A stretch of 45,157 bases of DNA from an uncultured Luminiphilus sp. (lineage in GTDB: Bacteria > Pseudomonadota > Gammaproteobacteria > Pseudomonadales > Halieaceae). The stretch covers positions 1-45,157 of the forward strand of contig CAJQLP010000117.1 in NCBI GenBank assembly GCA_905479205.1. Direction: 5' to 3'. The translations under genes and the position numbers were made by a program. Every line of letters starts with the position of its first letter. Positions within the stretch are counted from its first letter, which is position 1. The notes beneath the pieces were generated by a model. It searched no databases. It had not been told where the DNA came from and was given only the letters and a program-made list of their open reading frames with translations. This document shows, one piece after another, positions 24,687-33,480 of the stretch.

Positions 24687-25612
24687 GCGCGCGGCTCACG
24701 GGGCGGATAGGGGTTAGCAGCCAAGCAGCTCTCTAAGGTCCATTTCGGCTGCCACCTTAACGCGGGACTCAAACTCCCTGTCCAATGCTCACCCGCCAAG
24801 GATGACCATGTACTGTCACCTGCCCTGCCCCCCAGTGCGTCGCGTAATTTGGCCGCAAAATGCCATACCGATAAGGGTAAGTGCAGCGATCGTTTTCCGA
24901 GTAGCGCTGCGCCAATTCTCCGAGACGAATAAGATTCACCATCGAACGCGGCAACCCTCATAACCGACTCAGTATCCGCGGGCGGTGATGTTATGAGATC
25001 TATAACCAGCGCTACGAAATCCGCACGGCTGAGCATTGTTCGCGAACCAACATCGGGTAGCTGAAAAGGTATGCGCCGGCCGACAGCCGCCAACACTGCT
25101 AGATTCGCCGCAAGCTCCTGATCATAAACAAGCGCAGGACGAATAATAGTAACCCGGCAACCCGATCCTTTTAGCAGCGCCTCTAACGCCTGCTCGGCTT
25201 GCCATTTTGACGCTGCATAAGCAGTTGCTGGGCGCGGATATACGCCCGCATTATCATTGGGCTTGCTGGCGTCAGGAGGAACAACATTCATCGAGCTGAC
25301 ATAGATGAAATGGCCCACGCCTTGTGCAATAGCTGCATCTGCGAGCGACATCGTTGCACGTACGTTAACGTGCTCGTACTCCTCCGCAGTAGCCCGCGTA
25401 TGAGCTAAGCCCGCGCAATGCACCAACGTCTTTACGCCTTCCAATGACGCCCGAAAATCCGCGCCCGCTCGCAGATCAAGATAGCGCGACTGCGTATTAG
25501 TGGGGGATTGTCGTCCCAGAGACAGCACATTAGGGTAGCGCCCAAAATGATTCTGTAGTGCAGGCAGTAGCGCCCGCCCTAAATAACCCGAGGTACCCGT
25601 GACCGCGATCAC
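24683..25612 (-). CDS. NAD-dependent epimerase/reductase (extended SDR), WbpV-like
   Basis: Extended short-chain dehydrogenase of 309 residues. The nucleotide motif is TGTSGYLG near the start, VHCAGLAHT follows, and the catalytic Tyr-Lys pair is in YAASKWQAE. In Pseudomonas aeruginosa serotypes with QuiNAc, WbpV-type proteins reduce the WbpM product to UDP-QuiNAc, and the order wbpV-wbpL-wbpM is the same as here; the reductase role is therefore likely, though a 4-epimerase role cannot be excluded. It overlaps the wbpL-like gene by 4 bp and lies 27 bp after comEA. The start ATG 25612 is a few codons upstream of the Rossmann motif. Confidence 0.82.
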   Translation of the reverse strand: MIAVTGTSGYLGRALLPALQNHFGRYPNVLSLGRQSPTNTQSRYLDLRAGADFRASLEGVKTLVHCAGLAHTRATAEEYEHVNVRATMSLADAAIAQGVGHFIYVSSMNVVPPDASKPNDNAGVYPRPATAYAASKWQAEQALEALLKGSGCRVTIIRPALVYDQELAANLAVLAAVGRRIPFQLPDVGSRTMLSRADFVALVIDLITSPPADTESVMRVAAFDGESYSSRRIGAALLGKRSLHLPLSVWHFAAKLRDALGGRAGDSTWSSLAGEHWTGSLSPALRWQPKWTLESCLAANPYPPREPRA

Positions 25613-25639
25613 GCTGATACCTCGGAGTGACTAAACGCT

Positions 25640-25984
25640 CTAATCCAGAACCAATCGCTCTCGATTACGCTCAACGGTCGCAGTGCCAATGCCCTTGACC
25701 TCAGACAGCTCTTCAATCGATTCAAAGGGACCGTAAGCCTCTCGGTGTTCCACAATGCGATAGGCCTTGGCAATGCCCACACCAGACAAGCCCTCGGCCA
25801 TAACCTCTGGGGAATCGGTATTGATATTAATGGCTGCATCGGCGCTCCACGCATGCGCACCCGACATACTGGCCAAAACAAAACTCCCCAACAAAGCCAG
25901 CATACGTGCACTTGCGCGTATTTCTGCGATTCGCCTGGACACGAATACTTCACCTTTTCGCCCGATAAACTTCAAAAATTTCAT
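25640..25984 (-). CDS. comEA: ComEA-like helix-hairpin-helix DNA-binding protein
   Basis: Small exported DNA-binding protein associated with uptake of DNA across the periplasm. A basic N-terminus and a hydrophobic stretch (MLALLGSFVLASMSGAHA) form the Sec signal, and two helix-hairpin-helix units follow: LSGVGIAKAYRIVEHR and VKGIGTATVERNR, preceded by the family start ININTDSPE. GGAG is 8 bases upstream of ATG. At 114 residues it is the short gammaproteobacterial type. Pseudomonas also keeps a comEA-like gene near wbpM. Natural transformation needs many other genes not seen here. Confidence 0.9.
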   Translation of the reverse strand: MKFLKFIGRKGEVFVSRRIAEIRASARMLALLGSFVLASMSGAHAWSADAAININTDSPEVMAEGLSGVGIAKAYRIVEHREAYGPFESIEELSEVKGIGTATVERNRERLVLD

Positions 25985-26084
25985 AGGTTGATCTCCATAG
26001 TAAACACGATATGAGCCGGTAATGACTCAGTCTCAGGCTATAGGATCGCGCACGTGTCTCGGACATCACTGGCTAATCGCGAAG

Positions 26085-26789
26085 CTAGTTGGTACTTAAA
26101 GATTGAAGTGTGTGCTCAATTGCCGTCGTAGGATCGGCAGCACCGGTAATCGATCGCCCCATCACAAGATGGCTAGCACCGGCAGCAATGGCGTCAGCGG
26201 GTGTAACGACACGACGCTGATCACCCTGGTCGTCCCCGGGCAATCGGATGCCAGGTGTTACGAGCAAAAAGTCATCGCCACAACATGCGCGAAGCATCGA
26301 TGCTTCAGCCGCGGAGCACACCACACCGTCCATTCCCGCACTCTGGGCAAGCACAGCAAGCGACTTCACTTTCTCGATAGGTGGCTCATTAATACCTAAC
26401 TCGACCAAGTCTGAAGCATCCATGCTTGTTAACACGGTTACCGCCGTCAGAAGTGGTGGATGCTCATAGGCTGATAAGGCCTTGCGAGCGGCCGACATCA
26501 TGCGCGTGCCACCGCTGGCATGAACGTTCACCATCCAAACACCTAAGTCAGCGGCAGCGCTTACGGCGGCAGCTACGGTGTTGGGAATATCATGAAATTT
26601 CAAATCAAGAAAAATTTCGAATCCCAACGCTTGAAGAGATTTAACGACAGACGGCCCCTCATGGGTAAACAACTGCTTGCCCACTTTTAAGCGACAGCGA
26701 GTGGGATCAAGGGGGCCCGCTATAGCAAGAGCTTCTGCGGCAGATGAGACATCAAGAGCCACAATAAGTGGACCAATAGCGTCAGGCAC
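26085..26789 (-). CDS. pyrF: Orotidine 5'-phosphate decarboxylase
   Basis: Last step of UMP synthesis. The family motifs are clear: PLIVALDV at the start, KVGKQLF, catalytic [13 protein letters not shown], and the phosphate-binding [16 protein letters not shown] ... HLVMGRSIT at the end. The start is GTG 26789, which overlaps the last bases of lapB by 8 bp and has GGAG 9 bases upstream; it gives 234 residues, the usual length. The in-frame extension to 26915 would overlap the zinc-ribbon end of lapB and adds 42 residues foreign to the family. Last gene of the ihfB-lapA-lapB-pyrF row, as in Pseudomonas. Confidence 0.96.
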   Translation of the reverse strand: MPDAIGPLIVALDVSSAAEALAIAGPLDPTRCRLKVGKQLFTHEGPSVVKSLQALGFEIFLDLKFHDIPNTVAAAVSAAADLGVWMVNVHASGGTRMMSAARKALSAYEHPPLLTAVTVLTSMDASDLVELGINEPPIEKVKSLAVLAQSAGMDGVVCSAAEASMLRACCGDDFLLVTPGIRLPGDDQGDQRRVVTPADAIAAGASHLVMGRSITGAADPTTAIEHTLQSLSTN

Positions 26790-27999
26790 GAACAATTTCT
26801 CCAACAGAACCAAGGTCGCAAATAGTGCCCCAATGCTTACAGCCAGGACAGTACCAATGTAAATGCTGCCCGCGGAAACCGCAGTGAGTGCAGCGGTAGG
26901 AGGAGCGAGCCTCAACCAAATGTTTAATGATATCTATTTGTAAAGATTCGTCATCTCCGGCCTCGCGCGCGTTATGCAGCTCCATCAATAACGCCAAACC
27001 CTGCAGCGAGGGTTTATCAATGAGTTTCTCCCGCAAGTACTGCTTCGCCGCCTCAGCACCCTCCACCGCTCGGATTTCCTCGGCCAGAGCGATCAATAAA
27101 GGCGTACTCGGTCGAGACTGATAGCACTCAGACAGGTACGCCCGTAGCTCAGGGCGTCGATTTAGCTGTTGATAGGCCTCTCGAAGCAGCCCAGCTGACT
27201 CAGGGACAAAGTTAGGGGCTTGCTCCTTTAGCATTTGTAGCGTCTTTATTGTTCTGCCGGGATTATTTGTCTTAAGGTCAAGTTCACCCAACATTAGCGT
27301 GGCTCGGGTACAACTCTTGTCATACTTCAATGCCTGATCGAGCTGCTCTCGGGCAGCGTTGAGATCCCCTTTCTCGAGGGCTATTGATCCTTGCTCACAA
27401 CAGTACTGGGCGAGCAATAACGGAATTGGCTGCCCCACCTCACTGGGTTCTTGGCCCGATGAGCGCAGCAGTGAACGCTTGGGCAATAGTTCAGTTGCTA
27501 TTGCTTGCGCCGCAAGCCAATCCCTTTGCGCCTCATAGATTTCGAGTAAGTGCCTGCGGGCAACACGTCGGTGATGCCCTGCTTCGGCCACCAAATCCAA
27601 TAACAGGCGCTCTGCTCTGTCTAACAACCCCGCGGAAATATAATCTCGAGATAATTCAAGATGCGCCAAATGTAACTGGCTGGCGGGTAAGCTGGGACGC
27701 GCCAATAAATTCTGATGAATACGTATAGCTCGATCGACTTCGCCTCTGCGCCTCAACACGTTACCGAGAGCGATGTGAGTATCGAAGGTCTCGGAATTAA
27801 CTTCCAGTGCTTGAGTAAACGCATCGATAGCGCCATCTTGGCTACCATCGAGTAAAAAATTTAGTCCTCTGTAATATTGCGACGGCAGCTTATCTGATGT
27901 CTGCCAAGGCGCAAGCGTCGTTTTGGCCCGCCCTCGACCCATTAGCCAGCCAGCTCCTACCGCTACGAATAGCACTACAAATAGGAGAAAGTCATTCAC
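26782..27999 (-). CDS. lapB: LapB (YciM), lipopolysaccharide assembly protein
   Basis: Inner-membrane TPR protein that in E. coli adapts LpxC to FtsH proteolysis and balances LPS with phospholipid. One membrane helix at residues 3-18, about nine TPR repeats from about residue 40 to 350, and a C-terminal rubredoxin-like metal site with two CxxC pairs (CTHCGF and CPGCKHWG). At 405 residues the length is close to the E. coli protein. The ATG overlaps the end of lapA by 8 bp, and pyrF begins inside its last codons, so translation of the three is likely coupled. Confidence 0.94.
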   Translation of the reverse strand: MNDFLLFVVLFVAVGAGWLMGRGRAKTTLAPWQTSDKLPSQYYRGLNFLLDGSQDGAIDAFTQALEVNSETFDTHIALGNVLRRRGEVDRAIRIHQNLLARPSLPASQLHLAHLELSRDYISAGLLDRAERLLLDLVAEAGHHRRVARRHLLEIYEAQRDWLAAQAIATELLPKRSLLRSSGQEPSEVGQPIPLLLAQYCCEQGSIALEKGDLNAAREQLDQALKYDKSCTRATLMLGELDLKTNNPGRTIKTLQMLKEQAPNFVPESAGLLREAYQQLNRRPELRAYLSECYQSRPSTPLLIALAEEIRAVEGAEAAKQYLREKLIDKPSLQGLALLMELHNAREAGDDESLQIDIIKHLVEARSSYRCTHCGFRGQHLHWYCPGCKHWGTICDLGSVGEIVRA

Positions 28000-28297
28000 T
28001 CTCAGTGAGACCTACTTTTCTCAAACGGTCCACCTCGACCGCCAAACGCTGCTTTTGGCGCCGTAAACTCGCCAGCTGACCGCGCTGGCGGAGCAGCATC
28101 AAACTACCGCCTAAAAGCCCCAGCAAAACACCAATGACTAGCGCAAGCAACAACCAAACCGCCATCGTTCGCTCTGGAAGCTGAACGAGCAATAGGTCGA
28201 GAGGAACAGGCGTAGTATTTTGGAGAGCAAACAAAGCACCGGCCATTAGCGTCACGACAAGAACAATGACGGTTGTGAGGGTACGGATAATGCGCAC
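27992..28297 (-). CDS. lapA: LapA-like inner-membrane protein (DUF1049)
   Basis: Two membrane helices (about TVIVLVVTLMAGALFALQN and WLLLALVIGVLLGLLGGSLMLL) around a short loop, then a basic coiled-coil tail (RQRGQLASLRRQKQRLAVEVDRLRK). This is the LapA/DUF1049 pattern, and lapB follows with an 8-bp overlap, as in E. coli and Pseudomonas. It works with LapB in LPS assembly control. Two starts are possible: TTG 28303, which overlaps the ihfB stop by 4 bp, or GTG 28297, which gives a more usual N-terminus; I use the latter. Neither has a strong SD. Confidence 0.88.
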   Translation of the reverse strand: MRIIRTLTTVIVLVVTLMAGALFALQNTTPVPLDLLLVQLPERTMAVWLLLALVIGVLLGLLGGSLMLLRQRGQLASLRRQKQRLAVEVDRLRKVGLTESE

Positions 28298-28299
28298 CG

Positions 28300-28596
28300 T
28301 CAAAAACCAGACTTAAGTGAGCGGTTGACTCGTTCGCGTAGCTCTTTGCCTGGCTTGAAGTGGGGTACGTACTTTCCCTCTAGCTCCACCGAATCGCCAG
28401 TCTTGGGGTTACGCCCTTTGCGTGGCTCCCGGTAATGCAATGAGAAACTACCAAAACCTCGAATTTCAATTCGCTCGCCCACGGCGAGGCTTTCTGCCAT
28501 GTGGTCGATCATTAGTTTGACGGCAAGCTCAACGTCTTTAGTACTCAGCTGAGTTTGCTGAGATGCGATGAGGTCTATCAGTTCACTTCGAGTCAT
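28300..28596 (-). CDS. ihfB: Integration host factor subunit beta
   Basis: DNA-bending histone-like protein that pairs with IHF-alpha. The 98-residue sequence shows the whole family pattern: [10 protein letters not shown] start, [14 protein letters not shown], the DNA-arm segment [10 protein letters not shown], and [15 protein letters not shown] at the end. The intercalating proline is the one in RNPKTG. It lies downstream of rpsA in the same direction, separated by a terminator, and is followed directly by lapA. A possible promoter lies at 28624-28652. Confidence 0.97.
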   Translation of the reverse strand: MTRSELIDLIASQQTQLSTKDVELAVKLMIDHMAESLAVGERIEIRGFGSFSLHYREPRKGRNPKTGDSVELEGKYVPHFKPGKELRERVNRSLKSGF

Positions 28597-28623
28597 GACG
28601 TTTCAACGGCGCTGAAAACGACC

Positions 28624-28652
28624 ATTGTCCAATGCCCCGAACGGATTGACAA
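28624..28652 (-). promoter_or_regulatory. Candidate promoter for ihfB-lapA-lapB-pyrF
   Basis: On the minus strand TTGTCA (28652-28647) and GACAAT (28629-28624) are separated by 17 bases, 27 bases ahead of the ihfB start. It lies downstream of the rpsA terminator, where a separate promoter would be needed. Match to sigma-70 is moderate. Confidence 0.35.
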
Positions 28653-28736
28653 GTATCTAATTTAAAACAAGTTTTTATTCTAAGACCCGCCACGTTTAAG
28701 CCTACTCGTTGATCCGTCCAATAACGTTCCCTACGC

Positions 28737-28769
28737 AAAAAAAAACCGCATCCCCAAGGACGCGGTTTT
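28737..28769 (-). terminator. Rho-independent terminator of rpsA
   Basis: On the minus strand an 11- to 12-bp stem (AAACCGCGTCC with GGATGCGGTTT, one G-U pair) closes a 4-base loop and runs into nine T residues (28745-28737). It starts 17 bases after the rpsA stop. Strong intrinsic terminator by shape. Confidence 0.9.
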
Positions 28770-28785
28770 ATTAACGGAGAAGCGC

Positions 28786-30459
28786 TTACTGGTTGTCCAT
28801 CTGCGCCTTGATAAGATCGCCGATAGTACCGGGTGAAGCCGCGCCATCTTGATCTTTAAGCGACTGAACCGCCTCTTTCTCGTCTTCCATATCCTTGGCT
28901 TTGATTGACAAACCAAGTGCACGATTCTTGCGGTCAACGTTGATGATCTTAGCTTCGACCTTCTCACCAACCTTCAGCTCTGTACGCGCATCTTCAACGC
29001 GCTCTCGGCTGATATCAGCGGCTTTAATATAGCCTTCAATCTCATCGCCAAGCTTGACGAGCGCGCCGCGAGCATCGACTTCAACGATATCGCCAGTGAC
29101 AATAGCACCGCGATCGTTGTCAGACACATACAAAGTAAACGCGTCTTCCTCGAGCTGCTTAATGCCTAGAGAGATGCGCTCACGCTCAGGATCGATTGAC
29201 AAGATAACAGTCTCGATCTCATCGCCTTTCTTGTAGTTGCGAACAGCTTCTTCGCCTGTTTCATTCCAGCTAATATCGCTCAAATGAACCAGACCGTCGA
29301 TATTGCCGTCGAGGCCAATAAAGATACCGAAGTCGGTGATTGACTTAATGGTGCCCGAAATACGGTCGCTCTTAGCGTGGTCGTCAGCAAATGCGTCCCA
29401 CGGATTGCGTGTGCACTGCTTGATGCCCAACGAAATACGACGACGATCTTCGTCAATATCAAGAACCATCACTTCTACTTCATCGCCCAACTGAACAATT
29501 TTGGAGGGGTGTACGTTCTTGTTAGTCCAATCCATTTCAGAAACGTGTACGAGACCTTCAACACCTTCTTCGATTTCTGCGAAACAACCGTAATCGGTGA
29601 GATTGGTGATACGAGCACTACAACGCGCACCTTCAGGGTAGCGATTAGTGATTTCTACCCATGGATCTTCACCCAATTGCTTGAGACCTAGTGATACGCG
29701 ATTACGCTCGCGATCGAACTTGAGAATCTTAACGTCCATTTCCTGACCGACTTCCACGATCTCACTTGGGTGCTTGATGCGCTTCCAAGCCATATCAGTG
29801 ATGTGCAGCAGGCCGTCAACACCGCCCAGGTCAACAAAGGCGCCGTAGTCTGTAAGGTTCTTAACAACACCCTTAACAGCCATACCTTCTTGCAGATTAG
29901 CGAGCAGCTCGTCACGCTCTGCACTGTTAGCAGCTTCCATTACCGCACGACGTGAAACCACGACGTTGTTACGCTTCTGGTCAAGCTTGATAACTTTAAA
30001 TTCGAGCTCTTTACCCTCGAGGTGCGTAGTTTCTCGCACAGGGCGTACATCGATGAGAGAGCCGGGCAAGAACGCACGGATCGTATCGATATCCACGGTG
30101 AATCCACCTTTAACCTTACCGTTGATCACACCTGTGACCACTTCATCGGCAACGTGCGCTGCTTCAAGGCGTGTCCATGCCTCGGCGCGCTTGGCTTTCT
30201 CACGTGATAATTTTGTCTCACCAAACCCGTCTTCTACGGTTTCCAGCGCAACCTGAACTTCGTCTCCGATGCTGAGGGTACACTCACCGCTCGCATTGAT
30301 AAATTGATCGAGGGGAATGACACCTTCTGACTTAAGCCCAGCGTGTACTGTTACCCACTCGTTATCGATATCAATAACAACGCCAGTGACAATCGCACCG
30401 GGTTCCATATCGAGGGTTTTAAGGCTTTCTTCGAACAGCTCTGCGAATGATTCGCTCAT
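28786..30459 (-). CDS. rpsA: 30S ribosomal protein S1
   Basis: The mRNA-binding ribosomal protein. Its 557 residues hold six S1 RNA-binding repeats, seen as recurring segments such as [48 protein letters not shown] and [16 protein letters not shown], each followed by a GLVHVSE-type motif. The E. coli protein has the same length. Start is ATG 30459 ([13 protein letters not shown]) with AGG 8 bases upstream; a TTG codon just before it is not needed. It follows cmk, the order common in gammaproteobacteria, and ends at a strong terminator. Confidence 0.98.
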   Translation of the reverse strand: MSESFAELFEESLKTLDMEPGAIVTGVVIDIDNEWVTVHAGLKSEGVIPLDQFINASGECTLSIGDEVQVALETVEDGFGETKLSREKAKRAEAWTRLEAAHVADEVVTGVINGKVKGGFTVDIDTIRAFLPGSLIDVRPVRETTHLEGKELEFKVIKLDQKRNNVVVSRRAVMEAANSAERDELLANLQEGMAVKGVVKNLTDYGAFVDLGGVDGLLHITDMAWKRIKHPSEIVEVGQEMDVKILKFDRERNRVSLGLKQLGEDPWVEITNRYPEGARCSARITNLTDYGCFAEIEEGVEGLVHVSEMDWTNKNVHPSKIVQLGDEVEVMVLDIDEDRRRISLGIKQCTRNPWDAFADDHAKSDRISGTIKSITDFGIFIGLDGNIDGLVHLSDISWNETGEEAVRNYKKGDEIETVILSIDPERERISLGIKQLEEDAFTLYVSDNDRGAIVTGDIVEVDARGALVKLGDEIEGYIKAADISRERVEDARTELKVGEKVEAKIINVDRKNRALGLSIKAKDMEDEKEAVQSLKDQDGAASPGTIGDLIKAQMDNQ

Positions 30460-30480
30460 CAATAGTACCTGTCTTTTTCG

Positions 30481-30494
30481 GCAGCCTAAGCTGC
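30481..30494 (-). promoter_or_regulatory. Leader hairpin upstream of rpsA
   Basis: GCAGC (30481-30485) and GCTGC (30490-30494) form a 5-bp stem with 4-base loop 22 bases upstream of the rpsA ATG. In E. coli S1 represses its own translation through a structured leader; this hairpin could play that part here, but only position supports it. Confidence 0.3.
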
Positions 30495-30557
30495 GCTTAC
30501 CGACCTCCAGACCAAGCCGGGTTGTTTTTAAGTTGCGGTGTTCGTGGCGTCTGAGCC

Positions 30558-31244
30558 TTAATCAGAACCCCGCATTCCAAGTCCTCTATCAACAGCAAGT
30601 CCCAATACTTTTTGGAGCACTTCATCTATAGACAGCGCAGTGCTGTCTATTTGAATGGCATCCTCAGCCGGAGTGAGCGGTGACGCAGCGCGTTCAGAGT
30701 CGCGGGCATCTCGCTCCTTTATGTCGTCAAGAAGGCGCGGGAGGCTAACACTTTCACCCCTTGCAAGCAACTGTGCATATCGACGCTCAGCCCGGGCTTC
30801 AGCGCTGGCCGTGAGAAAAATCTTCAAGGGCGCCTGAGGGAAAACTGCCGTTCCCATGTCGCGACCATCCGCAACCAATCCGGGCTCAATGGCAAGCTCA
30901 CGCTGCCTACTAAGGAGAGCTGCGCGCACTTCCGGAATAACAGCGACCGCCGAAGCGCCTTTACCGCCCAACTCAGAACGCACTCGGGAGGTGACATCTT
31001 CGCCAGCAAGGGTCACTCGAACGCCATCATCACCAGGTGTAAAATTCACGGCCAAATCCCGTGCGACTGCTACGACCTCGCGGCTATCGTCCCAAGCGAT
31101 TCCCCGATCTTGGCATGCCACACCCAGTACGCGATAAATCGCACCGCTATCGAGCAAATGCCATCCTAGGTGCGCAGCGATTCCCTGACTGATGGTACCT
31201 TTGCCTGCGCCACTGGGACCGTCAATACAGATAACTCGATTCAT
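30558..31244 (-). CDS. cmk: Cytidylate kinase
   Basis: Phosphorylates CMP and dCMP. The P-loop is [14 protein letters not shown] at the N-terminus, followed by [11 protein letters not shown]; the NMP-binding region includes [10 protein letters not shown], and the lid has [11 protein letters not shown]. At 228 residues it is the typical bacterial length. The ATG overlaps the aroA stop by 4 bp (ATGA), so cmk is cotranscribed with the aromatic amino acid genes before rpsA. Confidence 0.97.
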   Translation of the reverse strand: MNRVICIDGPSGAGKGTISQGIAAHLGWHLLDSGAIYRVLGVACQDRGIAWDDSREVVAVARDLAVNFTPGDDGVRVTLAGEDVTSRVRSELGGKGASAVAVIPEVRAALLSRQRELAIEPGLVADGRDMGTAVFPQAPLKIFLTASAEARAERRYAQLLARGESVSLPRLLDDIKERDARDSERAASPLTPAEDAIQIDSTALSIDEVLQKVLGLAVDRGLGMRGSD

Positions 31245-32548
31245 GCGTCGGCTGCTTCGTGCAGCAAAAGACCCGCCTTCGACGCGAGAACTGCAAAACC
31301 AGGGAAAGACGTCGTGACATGATCACAATCGAGCACGTCGATGGGCGAGGAAGCTCGCAAGCCCGCGATAGCAAAGCTCATGGCAATACGGTGATCGTGA
31401 TAGGTACTGACGGCACCGCCGCCCAATGTACCGCCTTCAATGACAATGCCATCGGGGCGCACTTGGTTTTGAATACCCAAGGTAGTTAAGCCCTCCGCCA
31501 TACTGGCAATACGATCACTTTCCTTAACCCGCAACTCCTCAGCACCGGTAAGCACGGTGCGACCTTCTGCACACGCTGCGGCGATGAACAGTGCGGGGAA
31601 TTCATCAATCGCTAACGGCACTTCCTCTTCTGGTATCTGAATACCTTTAAGCGGCGCGTGACGCACTCGTAAATCAGCCACAGGCTCACCGCCGACCTCG
31701 CGCTCATTGAGCACCTGGATATCGGCACCCATCAGTCCGAGAATATTAAGGACACCAATGCGCGTTGGATTCATACCCACATGCTCGAGGGTCAAATCTG
31801 AACCCGGCGAAATACTCGCTCCCACGAGAAAAAATGCCGCTGAGGAAACGTCAGCAGGAATATCAATGGTCGAGCCTTTCAGGCTTCCACCACCTTCCAA
31901 GCTGATCACGCCATTGCGTCGCTCTACGTTGTAGCCAAAACCACGTAGCATTCGCTCCGTATGATCGCGGGTAGGCGCGGGCTCGGTGACAGACGTACGG
32001 CCTTCGGCATACATGCCGGCCAAAAGGACACAAGATTTGACTTGAGCACTCGCCATTGGCAGGTCGTAATGAATCCCCCGCAAGGTGCCTTGGCCGTAAA
32101 TGATCAGTGGCGGGCGACCTTCTGGCTCCGAAGCAATAACGGCGCCCATACGCTCGAGAGGCGAAATGACGCGCCCCATCGGCCGCTTACAAAGCGACTC
32201 ATCGCCTGTCAGTGTCGCGGTGAACTCTTGACCCGCCAATAAGCCCGCCAGCAATCGCATACTGGTCCCTGAGTTACCCATATCCAACGCATGCTCGGGT
32301 GCCACTAGACCATTGAGACCCACGCCTTCAATGAATAATTTGCCGTTATCGGGCCCTTCAATCTTGACACCCATTGCACGAAACGCGGCAACGGTCGCCA
32401 AGGCATCTTCCCCTTCTAGAAAACCAGACACCTGCGTTTGGCCCTCAGCAAGAGCGCCCAGCATGACTGATCGATGCGACATAGATTTGTCGCCAGGCAC
32501 ACGGATACGCCCGGTCAAGCTTCCACCAGGCTGTACGCAGAATTTCAT
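31241..32548 (-). CDS. aroA: 5-enolpyruvylshikimate-3-phosphate synthase
   Basis: Shikimate pathway enzyme joining PEP to shikimate 3-phosphate. Family motifs: GDKSMSHRSVMLGALAEG near the N-terminus, LDMGNSGTSMRLL, and the later LRVKESDRIASMAEGL and DHRIAMSFA. Gly and Ala in the GNSGTSMR loop place it closer to the Bacillus/Pseudomonas class II type than to the GNAGTAMR class I type, by recall. 435 residues. It overlaps tyrA by 4 bp upstream and cmk by 4 bp downstream. In Pseudomonas tyrA and aroA are one fused gene; here they are separate, out of phase, with only an ATGA overlap. Confidence 0.96.
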   Translation of the reverse strand: MKFCVQPGGSLTGRIRVPGDKSMSHRSVMLGALAEGQTQVSGFLEGEDALATVAAFRAMGVKIEGPDNGKLFIEGVGLNGLVAPEHALDMGNSGTSMRLLAGLLAGQEFTATLTGDESLCKRPMGRVISPLERMGAVIASEPEGRPPLIIYGQGTLRGIHYDLPMASAQVKSCVLLAGMYAEGRTSVTEPAPTRDHTERMLRGFGYNVERRNGVISLEGGGSLKGSTIDIPADVSSAAFFLVGASISPGSDLTLEHVGMNPTRIGVLNILGLMGADIQVLNEREVGGEPVADLRVRHAPLKGIQIPEEEVPLAIDEFPALFIAAACAEGRTVLTGAEELRVKESDRIASMAEGLTTLGIQNQVRPDGIVIEGGTLGGGAVSTYHDHRIAMSFAIAGLRASSPIDVLDCDHVTTSFPGFAVLASKAGLLLHEAADA

Positions 32549-33480
32549 GGTTTGCTCTCTTCGTTTGAATCAGATTGTTCGAATAAAGGATTTAAAACTC
32601 GATCATGCGCACGGCGCACGTCTCGACAACGAGTAAAGTAGGCGTGCATACCACTGCCATCACTCGCCTCTATGAGGCGCTTTAGATGTGCTAGCCCACC
32701 TTCTACCTCGGTTAGCGCAGTCAGAAGCGCAGCCCGATTGGTCAATGCTATATCTCGCCACATCACCGGGTCAGAGCCGGCGATGCGCGTCATGTCACGC
32801 AAAGCGCCACCGCCATGCTGCATAGGCTGTAACGGATCATCGGCAAGTGCCATGGTCAACGCGTAAGCAAGCATGTGTGGTGAATGGCTGCTCGCTGCGA
32901 GTGCGGCATCGTGATCAGCAACAGGCATATGAGTTACCCGAGCGCCCGTCAGCGCCCACATTGCAGTAACTTCTTGAAGTGCAATCGGATCGAGATCGGC
33001 GTTCGGAGTGAGGATCACCTCACGACCGGAGAAAAGATCGGCCCGCGAAGCAGCAACACCGCTATCCTCAGAGCCCGCAATAGGATGGCCAGGCACGAAA
33101 CGGCTGTACTCACAATTCGCTCGGTCAATTACCCAGCCTTTAATACTAGCTAAGTCCGTCACAATGGGCTGATGTGCACTCGCCATAGCCTTAGGTAGCA
33201 ACTCTGCGAGTAAATCCCCCGTGGCTACCGGGGGGGCACCAATAATTAGCATATCGGACGAATCAATAATTTCATCCAAATCCAAGCTATAACGGTCGAT
33301 AATGCCTAGCTCAAGCCCACGCTTCAAACTCGGCTCTCGAGGCCCCCATCCGAGTAGCTCACCCTGCCATCCACTGGCCCGCAGGGCACTCGCGAGTGAT
33401 CCTGAGATGAGGCCCAGGCCCAAAAAAGCCACTGATTGACGGGTAAATATCATCGGGGAGGCAGCATTAAAGGGGCGCAC
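32545..33480 (-). CDS. tyrA: Prephenate/arogenate dehydrogenase
   Basis: NAD(P)-dependent oxidative decarboxylation toward tyrosine. The dinucleotide motif is AFLGLGLISGSLA; PGHPIAGSEDSG and the His of SSHSPHMLAYAL are the family catalytic and substrate-binding segments. Two starts are possible: GTG 33480, overlapping the pheA end by 14 bp, or ATG 33453, which gives the more usual short N-terminus before the Rossmann motif; neither has a clear SD. No chorismate mutase or ACT domain is attached. Length 302-311 residues. Confidence 0.94.
   Translation of the reverse strand: MRPFNAASPMIFTRQSVAFLGLGLISGSLASALRASGWQGELLGWGPREPSLKRGLELGIIDRYSLDLDEIIDSSDMLIIGAPPVATGDLLAELLPKAMASAHQPIVTDLASIKGWVIDRANCEYSRFVPGHPIAGSEDSGVAASRADLFSGREVILTPNADLDPIALQEVTAMWALTGARVTHMPVADHDAALAASSHSPHMLAYALTMALADDPLQPMQHGGGALRDMTRIAGSDPVMWRDIALTNRAALLTALTEVEGGLAHLKRLIEASDGSGMHAYFTRCRDVRRAHDRVLNPLFEQSDSNEESKP

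Noticed and set aside
25609-25953. A 114-codon frame overlapping comEA on the same strand
   Set aside because: It is an out-of-frame shadow of the clear ComEA coding sequence, rich in Cys and Trp, with no known pattern.
26790-26915. 42-codon extension of pyrF
   Set aside because: It overlaps the zinc-ribbon end of lapB in another frame and is unlike PyrF; GTG 26789 has a good SD.
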